Shown one piece after another: positions 40,868 through 54,486 of a DNA stretch of 64,000 bases; the stretch's first letter is position 1; each line of letters opens with the position of its first letter. This DNA is from Buttiauxella gaviniae (GTDB lineage Bacteria > Pseudomonadota > Gammaproteobacteria > Enterobacterales > Enterobacteriaceae). The notes below the pieces were generated by a model. The model was not told the origin of the DNA. It saw only the letters and a program-made list of their open reading frames with translations, and made no database searches. Made by a program: the position numbers and the translations under genes. Location: the NCBI RefSeq assembly GCF_040786275.1, contig NZ_JBFMVT010000002.1, positions 3,534,001-3,598,000 of the forward strand, given 5' to 3'.

Positions 40868-41066
40868 GATTTACCCTCTGGTTTTCGTTTATATCTATAA
40901 GATACAGTAGGCGCTAAAGCGTAGCTCAATGGTGTTTTGATGGTTTTATATTAAAAGTGATGCGATAAAAAATACTTACTTTTCAGTGAGGTATTTTCTT
41001 GTGTAGCCATCTATACTTTGCCAAATTTGACAGCAATGAATGTGAACAATTTCTCTTAGGGTAATC

Positions 41067-42053
41067 ATGAACCAGGATAACAATAAAGTTGTGAGTAATG
41101 GCTACAATGACTCATCTGAATCCATTGATTTAATTGATCTTTTAATGCAGTTGTGGAAGGGGAAAGTCACCATTATCGCTTTCGCTGTTGCAGCTATCAT
41201 CCTTGCAGTCATCTATCTGTTTGTTGCCAAAGAGAAATGGACCTCTGAAGCGATCATCACATTGCCAGACTCAGGGCAAATAGCGAACTACAATAATGCC
41301 ATGGGTGTTCTTTATGACACAGGCGCTCCCACTATTGTTGATGTTCAGCAACGTTTCTTTGGGCGCTTTAACTCTGCTATCTCTGCTCTTTCCGAGCAAT
41401 TAGATAACCAGGCAAAACCTGAAAAATTAACAATTGAAGAAACAGTAAAAGGTCAGCCTGTTCCTCTGAAAGTGAGTTACGTGGCGACAAGTGCTGGTGA
41501 AGCTCAAAAAACGCTCAACACTTATATTCAGCAGATTAATAAACGTGTTGTCACAGAACTGGATGAAGACTTGCAGACCAGCATTAACTCTAAAGTTGAC
41601 GATCTGAAAGTCGATTTGGCAACCAAAGAGAAAATCGCTCAAGAGAAGAAAGACAAGCGTCTGGAAATTCTGAATCAGGCATTGATTGTCGCGCAGCAAT
41701 CCAACATCAAAAATACCCTGGTGCAGCAGGCAGAAACGCTGTCAGAAGATACGCTGTTTGTGCTGGGTAGCGATGCGCTTTCGTCCATCATTAAGAATGA
41801 AGCAACGCGTCCGCTGCCGCTGGATGAGTCTTACTTCGGAGCACGTCAGGCGTTGTTAGCGATTAATGCGTTGAAGTCTAAGCCAGATACCACCTACGCC
41901 TTCCGCTATGTGATGAAACCAAGCTTGCCTATTCGCCGCGATAGCCCGAAAAAAGGTCTGACGTTAGTGTTAGGTGCTCTGGTCGGTCTGATTATTGGTT
42001 CCGGTGTAGTCCTTGGTCGTAATGCACTGCGTAACTATAAACCTGTCGTATAA
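41067..42053 (+). CDS. wzz: Wzz, O-antigen chain-length determinant
   Basis: 328 aa (E. coli WzzB 326). It has two membrane segments, at about residues 32-52 (KVTIIAFAVAAIILAVIYLFV) and about 300-320 (LTLVLGALVGLIIGSGVVLG), with a periplasmic coiled-coil-rich domain between. A Pro-containing SLPIRRDSPKK precedes the second segment, as in the polysaccharide co-polymerase 1 family. It sets the modal length of the Wzy-polymerised O-antigen. It is transcribed toward the his operon and shares its terminator. Confidence 0.95.
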   Translation: MNQDNNKVVSNGYNDSSESIDLIDLLMQLWKGKVTIIAFAVAAIILAVIYLFVAKEKWTSEAIITLPDSGQIANYNNAMGVLYDTGAPTIVDVQQRFFGRFNSAISALSEQLDNQAKPEKLTIEETVKGQPVPLKVSYVATSAGEAQKTLNTYIQQINKRVVTELDEDLQTSINSKVDDLKVDLATKEKIAQEKKDKRLEILNQALIVAQQSNIKNTLVQQAETLSEDTLFVLGSDALSSIIKNEATRPLPLDESYFGARQALLAINALKSKPDTTYAFRYVMKPSLPIRRDSPKKGLTLVLGALVGLIIGSGVVLGRNALRNYKPVV

Positions 42054-42069
42054 GCACAACGCTTACAAC

Positions 42070-42093
42070 AAAGGCCGCAATCGCGGCCTTTCT
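42070..42093. terminator. Bidirectional terminator between wzz and hisI
   Basis: AAAGGCCGC and GCGGCCTTT form a 9-bp perfect stem around AATC between convergent wzz and hisI; the A and T flanks can serve in both directions. Confidence 0.85.
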
Positions 42094-42116
42094 CACATCT
42101 GAATGCACAACCAAAC

Positions 42117-42721
42117 CTATTTATGCCGTTCCCGCAAATTCTCAATCACCGCGCTTAAATCCAACTCCTGATCCTGCAGCAAAACCAGCAAGTGATACAC
42201 CAAATCCGACGCCTCGTTCTTGAGCTCAAAGCGATCATTCACCGTTGCGGCGAGCGCGGTTTCCACGCCTTCTTCCCCCACTTTCTGCGCAATGCGCTTG
42301 GTGCCGCTGGCATACAACTTCGCGGTATACGAGCTTTGCGGATCGGCGCTTTTTCTCGATGCCAGCAACTCCTCAAGCTGATATAAGAAGTGCCAGTCGT
42401 GATGCGTTTCGCCAAAGCAACTCGACGTCCCTAAATGGCATGTTGGGCCAATCGGGTTTGCCAGCACCAGCAGGGTATCGTTGTCGCAATCTGGCGCAAT
42501 ATTTACCACGTTCAGGAAATTGCCGGAGGTTTCGCCTTTGGTCCACAAACGTTGTTTGGTACGCGAGAAGAACGTGACTTTGCCGCTTTCAATCGTCTGC
42601 GCAAGCGCCTGCTGATTCATATAGCCCAACATTAATACTTCGCCAGATTTTGCGTGTTGGACGATAACAGGCATCAATCCGTCGGTTTTTTCCCAGTCCA
42701 GTTGGTCTTGCTGCTGTTGTG

Positions 42722-42728
<7 letters not shown>
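42117..42728 (-). CDS. hisI: HisI: phosphoribosyl-AMP cyclohydrolase / phosphoribosyl-ATP pyrophosphatase
   Basis: 203 aa bifunctional enzyme. The N-terminal cyclohydrolase domain (about 1-110) shows [20 protein letters not shown], the zinc and metal residues of [12 protein letters not shown], and [12 protein letters not shown]. The C-terminal pyrophosphohydrolase domain has [12 protein letters not shown] near residue 155. It performs steps 2 and 3 of histidine synthesis in the cytoplasm. It is the last gene of the his operon and overlaps hisF by 7 bp. Confidence 0.97.
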
Positions 42729-48263
<5,535 letters not shown>

Positions 48264-48267
48264 GGTG

Positions 48268-49167
48268 TTACTCCATCATCTTCTCAATTGGTAACACCAG
48301 AATCGAACTGGCACCCAGCGCTTTCAGTTTTTCCATGGTTTCCCAGAACAGCGTTTCGCTGCTTACCATGTGCATCGCGACACGCTGCTGATCGCCCGCC
48401 AGGGGCAGAATAGTTGGGCGTTCAGCGCCCGGCAGCAGGGCAACGATTTCATCCAGGCGCTCGCTTGGTGCATGCAGCATGATGTATTTGGATTCACGCG
48501 CCTGAATCACACCCTGAATACGCGTCATTAATTTGTCGATAAGCTGCTGCTTGGCTTCCGGCATCTCGCCGTCGCGCTGAATCAGGCAGGCTTTAGAGCG
48601 GTAAATCACTTCTACTTCACGCAGGCCGTTAGCTTCAAGCGTTGCGCCGGTAGAAACCAGGTCGCAAATCGCATCTGCAAGACCGGCGCGTGGAGCCACT
48701 TCAACCGAACCGTTTAACAAGCAGGATTTAAACTGCACGCCTTTGCTATCAAGGTAGCGTTTAAGGATGTGAGGATAAGAAGTCGCAATGCGTTTATTGT
48801 TAAGGCTTGCCGGGCCGTCCCATGGGTCATCAACGTTAATCGCCAGTGAAAAACGACAGCCGCCAAAATCCAGACGACGCAGCGTGAAGTAACGCGGGTC
48901 TTCGCCCTGTGCGCGGCGGTTCAGCAACTCTTCTTCCAGCACGTTCTCGCCGATAATGCCGAGATCGACAACTCCGTCCATCACAAGGCCTGGAATATCA
49001 TCATCACGAACGCGCAGAATGTCGATCGGCATATTTTCTGCCAGCGCAATCAGGCGCTGAGTGTGCAGATTGATTTTTATGCCACAGCGAGCCAGTAATT
49101 CGCGTGAGTCATCGCTCAAACGCCCTGATTTTTGAATAGCTATGCGTAAACGGTTGTTGTCTAACAT
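48268..49167 (-). CDS. hisG: HisG, ATP phosphoribosyltransferase (long form)
   Basis: 299 aa from ATG 49167, the E. coli length; the longer open frame to 49290 runs through the attenuator and is not translated. The N-terminus is [21 protein letters not shown], the PRPP-binding loop is [21 protein letters not shown] near residue 165, and the C-terminal ACT-like regulatory domain (about 225-299) binds histidine for feedback inhibition. It is the first structural gene after hisL and the attenuator. Confidence 0.97.
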   Translation of the reverse strand: MLDNNRLRIAIQKSGRLSDDSRELLARCGIKINLHTQRLIALAENMPIDILRVRDDDIPGLVMDGVVDLGIIGENVLEEELLNRRAQGEDPRYFTLRRLDFGGCRFSLAINVDDPWDGPASLNNKRIATSYPHILKRYLDSKGVQFKSCLLNGSVEVAPRAGLADAICDLVSTGATLEANGLREVEVIYRSKACLIQRDGEMPEAKQQLIDKLMTRIQGVIQARESKYIMLHAPSERLDEIVALLPGAERPTILPLAGDQQRVAMHMVSSETLFWETMEKLKALGASSILVLPIEKMME

Positions 49168-49203
49168 TGTTGTAATCTCCAGATAAATTCTTGTCTGACG
49201 TCC

Positions 49204-49238
49204 AAAAAAAAGCCCCCGGAAGAAATCTTCCGGGGGCT
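49204..49238 (-). terminator. his operon attenuator terminator
   Basis: A 13-bp perfect stem (AGCCCCCGGAAGA / TCTTCCGGGGGCT) with an AA loop and, on the minus strand, a run of U encoded by the A tract at 49204-49211. It lies between hisL and hisG and is the attenuator that forms when histidyl-tRNA is plentiful. Confidence 0.95.
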
Positions 49239-49301
49239 TATTGACTCGTTCATGCACCACTGGAAGATCTTTTCGTCTCCCAGCACACATCGCCTGAAAG
49301 A

Positions 49302-49352
49302 CTAGTCAGGATGATGGTGATGATGGTGGTTAGTAAATTGAACGCTTGTCAT
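49302..49352 (-). CDS. hisL: HisL, his operon leader peptide
   Basis: A 16-codon frame read as M-T-S-V-Q-F-T-N then six consecutive His, then P-D and stop. E. coli HisL (MTRVQF...) has seven His in a row. Ribosome stalling on the His run controls the switch between attenuator and antiterminator. The start is 39 bp downstream of the promoter -10 and the stop is 135 bp before hisG. Confidence 0.95.
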   Translation of the reverse strand: MTSVQFTNHHHHHHPD

Positions 49353-49391
49353 AAAATTCTCGTATGAATGGTTATTCATGTGTGTGCAATT

Positions 49392-49421
49392 AACCTAAAC
49401 CAGATTCGCCATTCAGTGCAA
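49392..49421 (-). promoter_or_regulatory. his operon promoter
   Basis: On the minus strand, TTGCAC (complement of 49416-49421) and TAGGTT (complement of 49392-49397) are separated by 18 bp, inside the sequence GGTTTAGGTTAA that is conserved at the E. coli his promoter. It lies about 40 bp upstream of hisL. Confidence 0.7.
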
Positions 49422-49494
49422 GAGCTTTTTATCCTGGCAATTAATATTCTGTTTAGCGGCACTGATTGTCAGTTCGTCCATCGTGGCGTAGCCT

Positions 49495-49622
49495 TATACC
49501 CGTCATACTTCAAGTTGTGGGGGTGTTGGCTGCACTCACAAACCCCAGTCACTTACTTTAGTAAGCTCCTGGAAGTTTGCTCCCTTGCCGCCTACCCAAA
49601 ACTCGAATTATTTAGGGTATAT
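49495..49622. repeat. Full-length dispersed palindromic repeat (about 128 bp)
   Basis: An imperfect palindrome running from TATACCCGTCATACTTCAAG to its counterpart ACTCGAATTATTTAGGGTAT, with an internal palindrome CAGTCACTTACTTTAGTAAGCTCCTGG. A 65-bp internally deleted copy lies in inverse orientation at 3601-3665. Repeats with this sequence are widespread in enterobacteria such as Serratia and Yersinia. It fills most of the hisL-yeeZ gap, ending 33 bp before yeeZ; the rest of the 303-bp gap holds the his promoter. Confidence 0.8.
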
Positions 49623-49655
49623 ATTGCAATGCAGGTGCAATCCAGGAGTCAGGTT

Positions 49656-50483
49656 ATGAAAAAGGTTGCGATTGTCGGGTTAGGGTGGCTGGGAATGCCG
49701 CTGGCGATGTCTTTATCAGCGCGAGGCTGGCAAGTCACAGGGAGTAAAACCATGCTCGACGGCGTAGAAGCCGCGCGCATGAGCGGGATAGACAGTTATC
49801 AACTGCAACTCACCCCTGAACTGGTTTGCGATAGCGACGATCTCGATGCGCTGCTTGATGTTGATGCGTTGGTCATCACGCTGCCCGCCCGCCGCACCGG
49901 CGAAGGCGACGATTTTTACCTGCAAGCGGTGCAGGAAATTGTCGACAGCGCTTTAGCTCACAACATCCCGCGTATCATTTTTACCAGCTCTACTTCGGTG
50001 TACGGCGAAAAGGAAGGAACGGTAAGGGAAACCTCGCCGCTTGAGCCGGTCACCGCCAGTGGCAGGGTGCTTAAAGAGCTTGAATCCTGGCTGCATGATT
50101 TACCGGGTACCTCGGTGGATATTTTGCGCCTGGCAGGTTTAGTCGGCCCTGAACGCCATCCGGGGCGCTTTCTGGCGGGTAAAACCGATGTGGCAAATGG
50201 TGCGCACGGCGTCAATTTGGTACATCTTGAAGATGTTATTTCAGCAATTACGCTGTTGTTGCAGGCTCCTAAGGGCGGTCACATCTATAATTTATGTGCA
50301 CCCGATCACCCAACGCGTGCCGAATTTTATTCACTGATGGCGCGTCAGATGAATCTTGATGCGCCCGTGTTTCGCACTGAAGCGCAAAATGGCCGCGGTA
50401 AGCTGGTGGATGGCAACCGTATCTGCAACGAACTTGGGTTTGAATATCAATATCCAAACCCGCTGGTAATGCCCATGCAGTAA
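49656..50483 (+). CDS. yeeZ: YeeZ, NAD(P)-binding epimerase-like protein
   Basis: 275 aa from ATG 49656 (E. coli 274) with CAGGAGTCAGGTT upstream; the frame from 49368 crosses the palindromic repeat and is rejected. The N-terminal Rossmann motif is VAIVGLGWLGMPLAMSLSARGW. SSTSVYGEKEGTV near residue 110 and HLEDVISAITLLL near 195 are typical of atypical short-chain dehydrogenase/reductases. The substrate is not known. It is divergent from the his operon, as in E. coli. Confidence 0.9.
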   Translation: MKKVAIVGLGWLGMPLAMSLSARGWQVTGSKTMLDGVEAARMSGIDSYQLQLTPELVCDSDDLDALLDVDALVITLPARRTGEGDDFYLQAVQEIVDSALAHNIPRIIFTSSTSVYGEKEGTVRETSPLEPVTASGRVLKELESWLHDLPGTSVDILRLAGLVGPERHPGRFLAGKTDVANGAHGVNLVHLEDVISAITLLLQAPKGGHIYNLCAPDHPTRAEFYSLMARQMNLDAPVFRTEAQNGRGKLVDGNRICNELGFEYQYPNPLVMPMQ

Positions 50484-50520
50484 GGCTGTGGGGCGTTACT
50501 CGTGACTGCCAGGAACGAGT

Positions 50521-51447
50521 ATGAAACCACTGCTGGATGTGCTGATAATTCTCGATACCCTCGATAAAGAAGGGAGCTTTGCTGCGGCGGCAACAAAGCT
50601 CTTTAAAACGCCGTCCGCGCTCAGTTATACCGTTCAAAAACTCGAAAACGATCTCAACATCCAAATTCTCGATCGCTCCGGCCACCGGGCGCGTTTTACG
50701 CGAACGGGTCAGCTTCTGCTGGAAAAAGGTCGCGAAGTGCTACATACCGTACGCGAACTTGAACAGCAGGCCATTAAACTTCACCAGGGCTGGGAAAACG
50801 AACTGGTGATTGGCGTCGATGATTCCTTTCCTTTTTCGCTCCTCACGCCCCTTATCGAGGCTTTTTACAAAAGTTACAGCGTGACGCGCCTGAAATTTAT
50901 CAACGGTGTACTCGGCGGTTCGTGGGAGGCCCTCACCGAAGGGCGAGCCGATATTATCGTCGGGGCGATGAGCGATCCCCCCTCGCTTAGCGGCTTTGGC
51001 TTTACGCTTTTGGGCCAGCTCGAAAGTGTATTTGTGGTCGCTCCGCATCATCCCCTTGCGGAAGCGGAAGAACCGTTAACGCGCCGCGTAGTTAAACGCA
51101 GCCGGGCCGTGATAGTTGGCGACACTTCGCGGCTTGAGCCCTCACGTTCAATGCATTTGCTCGAAGATCAGGACGCAATTACCGTTTTTGATTTCAAAAC
51201 TAAACTCGAGCTGCAAATCAGCGGTATAGGCTGCGGCTACGTTCCGCGTTATATGGCCCAGCGGTTTATCGAAAGCGGCGTGCTGGTGGAAAAACAGGTG
51301 GTTTCCCATGTGCCATTTGTCCCGGTCTGGATTGGCTGGAATGAGCAAACCGCCGGGCTCGCCAGCGAATGGTGGCGCGAGCAAATCGTGACCAGCCCTG
51401 AAATCGCCGTGGTCTACGGAACCACGCAAAATAATACAAATGGGTGA
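50521..51447 (+). CDS. yeeY: YeeY, LysR-family transcriptional regulator
   Basis: 308 aa (E. coli about 309). The N-terminal winged helix-turn-helix is at residues 5-62 (DTLDKEGSFAAAATKLFKTPSALSYTVQKLE), and the C-terminal two-lobed effector domain starts near residue 92 (NELVIGVDDSFPFSLL). It is codirectional with, and 37 bp after, yeeZ. Its target is unknown; the aminotransferase gene starts 125 bp downstream and is a candidate. Confidence 0.9.
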   Translation: MKPLLDVLIILDTLDKEGSFAAAATKLFKTPSALSYTVQKLENDLNIQILDRSGHRARFTRTGQLLLEKGREVLHTVRELEQQAIKLHQGWENELVIGVDDSFPFSLLTPLIEAFYKSYSVTRLKFINGVLGGSWEALTEGRADIIVGAMSDPPSLSGFGFTLLGQLESVFVVAPHHPLAEAEEPLTRRVVKRSRAVIVGDTSRLEPSRSMHLLEDQDAITVFDFKTKLELQISGIGCGYVPRYMAQRFIESGVLVEKQVVSHVPFVPVWIGWNEQTAGLASEWWREQIVTSPEIAVVYGTTQNNTNG

Positions 51448-51572
51448 CTGGCGGGGCTGAATTGTCACATCTATGGTTAATAGTGGATCGATATCTCTTC
51501 TTAAAGTGTCTTCGCGTTTAAATTTTCTCCTCTGCATTGTTTTGTAGAGGCTTTTGTGCGCAAGGAGTCTGT

Positions 51573-52871
51573 ATGAAGCAAACCAATCAGCAATGGCAGT
51601 CACGGCGAGAGCAGGCAGTTCCACAGGGTGTTGGCAATGCGCTGCCGGTCTATATCGAAAAAGCGAAAAATGCCGAAATTTGGGATGTGGAAGGCAAACG
51701 CTATATTGATTTTGCTTCAGGTATCGCGGTGCTTAATACCGGGCATAATCACCCCGCAGTTATTGACGCTGTGCGTCAACAGCTTGAAAAATTTACCCAT
51801 CCTTGTTTTCAGGTGACGCCTTACGGCAACTATATTGAACTTGCCGAGCGGCTAAATAAACTGGTGCCGATAAGCGAACCCTGCCAGACACTGTTCCTCA
51901 CGACGGGTGCAGAAGCGGTTGAGAATGCGATTAAAGTTGCGCGTATTGCGACTGGGCGTTCGGCCATTATCGCGTTTCGTGGCGCGTTCCATGGCCGCAC
52001 GCTGCTGGGCATGGCACTAACGGGTAAAGTTCAGCCTTATAAAAAAGGCTACGGCCCGTTCCCGGCGGGGATCTATCACGCGCCGTATCCGGCGGCTTAC
52101 CTGGGCGTAAGTGACACACAAGCACTGGCCTCGCTTGCGGGGATTTTTGCCGCTGATGTTTCACCCGATGAAGTGGCCGCCATTATTATTGAGCCGGTGC
52201 AGGGGGAGGGGGGCTTTTATGCCGCATCGCCTTCCTTTATGAAGCAGTTGCGAGCGCTGTGCGATAAACACGGTATTGTGCTGATTGCCGACGAAATCCA
52301 AAGTGGTTTCTGCCGTACCGGTAAAACCTTTGCGATTGAACACAGCGGCGTTGAGCCGGATCTCGTCACCATGGCAAAAAGCCTTGCGGGCGGATTCCCT
52401 CTTTCGGCGCTGGTGGGCAAGAAATCATTGTTCGAAAAAGCGATGCCGGGAGGGCTGGGGGGCACCTACGCAGGTTCACCCGTGGCGATTGCGGCGGCGC
52501 TTGCCGTAACCGAGATAATAGAGAAAGAAAATCTCAATGCGCGCGCGCAAGCTATTGGGGAGCAAATCACCCGCGGTTTGCAAGAGATGGCAGAGCGATT
52601 TGACTGCATCGGCGACGTGCGCGGTTACGGAGCAATGATTGCAATGGAACTGGTTGAGGAGCGTGATAGTCACCGTCCGAATAAAGAATTAACTCAAGCA
52701 CTTGTTAAAGAGGCGGGGAAACAGGGGCTGGTATTATTGTCCTGTGGCGTGCGTGCAAACGTCATCCGTTTTCTTGTTCCGCTAACGGCCGAAAAAGAAA
52801 TTGTTAATGAAGGCCTCAACATCTTGTCATCCTGCCTCGAATTGGTGCAAAATACGCGCCTCACTAAATGA
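51573..52871 (+). CDS. 4-aminobutyrate aminotransferase-type enzyme (class III PLP)
   Basis: 432 aa from ATG 51573 with CAAGGAGTCTGT as ribosome binding site; the frame from 51537 lacks one. It is close to GabT and PuuE: DVEGKRYIDFASGIAVLNTGHNHP, TTGAEAVENAIKVARIATGR, FHGRTLLGMALTGKVQPYKKGYGPFP, IIEPVQGEGGFYAASPSFM, and the PLP lysine in MAKSLAGGFPLSALVG near residue 268. EPVQGEGGFYA and VLLSCG favour GabT. The predicted reaction is GABA plus 2-oxoglutarate to succinate semialdehyde plus glutamate. This gene is not at this position in E. coli K-12. Its neighbour plaP imports putrescine, a GABA precursor. Confidence 0.88.
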   Translation: MKQTNQQWQSRREQAVPQGVGNALPVYIEKAKNAEIWDVEGKRYIDFASGIAVLNTGHNHPAVIDAVRQQLEKFTHPCFQVTPYGNYIELAERLNKLVPISEPCQTLFLTTGAEAVENAIKVARIATGRSAIIAFRGAFHGRTLLGMALTGKVQPYKKGYGPFPAGIYHAPYPAAYLGVSDTQALASLAGIFAADVSPDEVAAIIIEPVQGEGGFYAASPSFMKQLRALCDKHGIVLIADEIQSGFCRTGKTFAIEHSGVEPDLVTMAKSLAGGFPLSALVGKKSLFEKAMPGGLGGTYAGSPVAIAAALAVTEIIEKENLNARAQAIGEQITRGLQEMAERFDCIGDVRGYGAMIAMELVEERDSHRPNKELTQALVKEAGKQGLVLLSCGVRANVIRFLVPLTAEKEIVNEGLNILSSCLELVQNTRLTK

Positions 52872-52880
52872 GAACAAAAA

Positions 52881-52910
52881 ACCGACGTTAAACGCGTCGG
52901 TTATTTTTTT
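52881..52910 (+). terminator. Rho-independent terminator after the aminotransferase gene
   Basis: ACCGACG and CGTCGGT form a 7-bp stem around TTAAACG, followed by TATTTTTTT. It separates the aminotransferase from plaP. Confidence 0.88.
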
Positions 52911-53077
52911 GCATTGAGTTCAAGTAGTCAAACAGGCATCCGCCAAAAAATCCAAGAGGCCGGGCTTCGTACCGGATAGATACTAGCTTTTAAAAAACGA
53001 CAGTCGTGTCGCCGAGGAAATTAAGATGGGGCAATTTTTTGCTTTTGCGCATGTATCCGCCGTTTGGGGGAATGACC

Positions 53078-54442
53078 ATGTCGCTTAACGTCACTGCAGG
53101 TACATCTTCACGTGTTGAACTTCGTAAAACCCTGACGCTGCTTCCAGTTGTCATGATGGGTCTGGCTTATATGCAGCCTATGACGTTGTTCGATACATTT
53201 GGCATTGTATCTGGCCTTACCGACGGACATGTCGCGACGGCTTACGCGTTTGCCCTTGTGGCAATTTTGTTCACCGCGTTAAGTTATGGAAAGCTGGTAC
53301 GCCGCTTCCCATCAGCGGGTTCCGCCTATACCTATGCTCAAAAATCAATCCACCCTGTGGTTGGTTTTATGGTGGGCTGGTCCTCTTTGCTTGATTATCT
53401 GTTTATGCCGATGATCAACATCCTGCTGGCAAAAATCTATTTTGAAGCCCTGGTGCCGTCTATCCCGTCGTGGATTTTCGTGGTGCTGCTGGTTGGCTTT
53501 ATGACCATCTCCAACCTGCGCGGCATCAAAACCGTGGCTAACTTCAACAGCCTGATTGTTGTGCTGCAAATGGCCGTCATGGTGGTTATCACCGGTCTGG
53601 TTATTTACGGTGTGGCAAACGGCGAAGGCGCGGGCACGTTGACCAGCACTAAACCGTTCTGGTCAGAACATGCGAACGTCGTGCCGATGATCACTGGGGC
53701 AACGATTCTGTGCTTCTCGTTCCTCGGGTTTGACGGCATTAGCTCGCTGTCTGAAGAAACTAAAGATGCAGGCCGCGTGATTCCAAAAGCGATTTTCCTG
53801 ACTGCCCTGATTGGCGGCGCGATCTTCGTTGTGGTGTCGTACTTCCTGCAACTGTACTTCCCGGACATCTCACGCTTTAAAGATCCGGATGCATCGCAGC
53901 CAGAAATCATGCTTTACGTGGCGGGCAAAGCCTTCCAGTTCGGCATCCTGATTTTCTCCTGCGTAACCGTTCTGGCTTCTGGCATGGCGGCACATGCGGG
54001 CGTTTCTCGCCTGATGTACGTGATGGGTCGTGATGGCGTATTCCCGGAGCGTTTCTTCGGTTACATCCATCCGAAATGGCGCACCCCGGCACTGAACGTT
54101 GTGCTGGTGGGTATCATTGCCCTGTTCGCGGTGAAATTTGACCTGGTGACAGCTACTGCGCTGATCAACTTCGGTGCTCTGGTTGCGTTTACCTTTGTAA
54201 ACCTGTCAGTGATTTCCCAGTTCTGGATTCGCGAAGGGCGCAACAAGTCCATTAAAGATCACATCAACTATCTGGTGCTGCCAATCTGTGGCGCGCTGAC
54301 GGTTGGTGCACTGTGGATTAACCTGGAAGAAAGCTCGATGATTCTGGGGCTGATTTGGGCGGCTATTGGCCTGACCTATCTGGCCTTTGTAACTCGTCGC
54401 TTCCGTAACCCGGTGCCACAGTTCAACGAAGATTTAGCGTAA
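53078..54442 (+). CDS. plaP: PlaP, low-affinity putrescine importer
   Basis: 454 aa from ATG 53078 (E. coli PlaP/YeeF 452). TTTGGGGGAATGACC supplies a ribosome binding site spaced better for 53078 than for ATG 53072; the frame from 53006 adds unconserved residues. It is an APC-family permease with 12 predicted membrane segments. Characteristic stretches are [40 protein letters not shown] and [20 protein letters not shown]. It acts in the inner membrane as a proton-coupled putrescine carrier. It is convergent with sbcB. Confidence 0.94.
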   Translation: MSLNVTAGTSSRVELRKTLTLLPVVMMGLAYMQPMTLFDTFGIVSGLTDGHVATAYAFALVAILFTALSYGKLVRRFPSAGSAYTYAQKSIHPVVGFMVGWSSLLDYLFMPMINILLAKIYFEALVPSIPSWIFVVLLVGFMTISNLRGIKTVANFNSLIVVLQMAVMVVITGLVIYGVANGEGAGTLTSTKPFWSEHANVVPMITGATILCFSFLGFDGISSLSEETKDAGRVIPKAIFLTALIGGAIFVVVSYFLQLYFPDISRFKDPDASQPEIMLYVAGKAFQFGILIFSCVTVLASGMAAHAGVSRLMYVMGRDGVFPERFFGYIHPKWRTPALNVVLVGIIALFAVKFDLVTATALINFGALVAFTFVNLSVISQFWIREGRNKSIKDHINYLVLPICGALTVGALWINLEESSMILGLIWAAIGLTYLAFVTRRFRNPVPQFNEDLA

Positions 54443-54454
54443 TAGCTAAAGACT

Positions 54455-54480
54455 AAAAAGGCCGCGCAAGCGGCCTTTTT
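54455..54480. terminator. Bidirectional terminator between plaP and sbcB
   Basis: AAAAAGGCCGC and GCGGCCTTTTT form an 11-bp perfect stem around GCAA between convergent genes, with A and T flanks suitable for both directions. Confidence 0.92.
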
Positions 54481-54486
54481 GCTATA

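Noticed and set aside
49167-49290. N-terminal extension of HisG
   Set aside because: The open frame is the attenuator hairpin and its upstream arm; family length and the conserved start [10 protein letters not shown] place the start at 49167.
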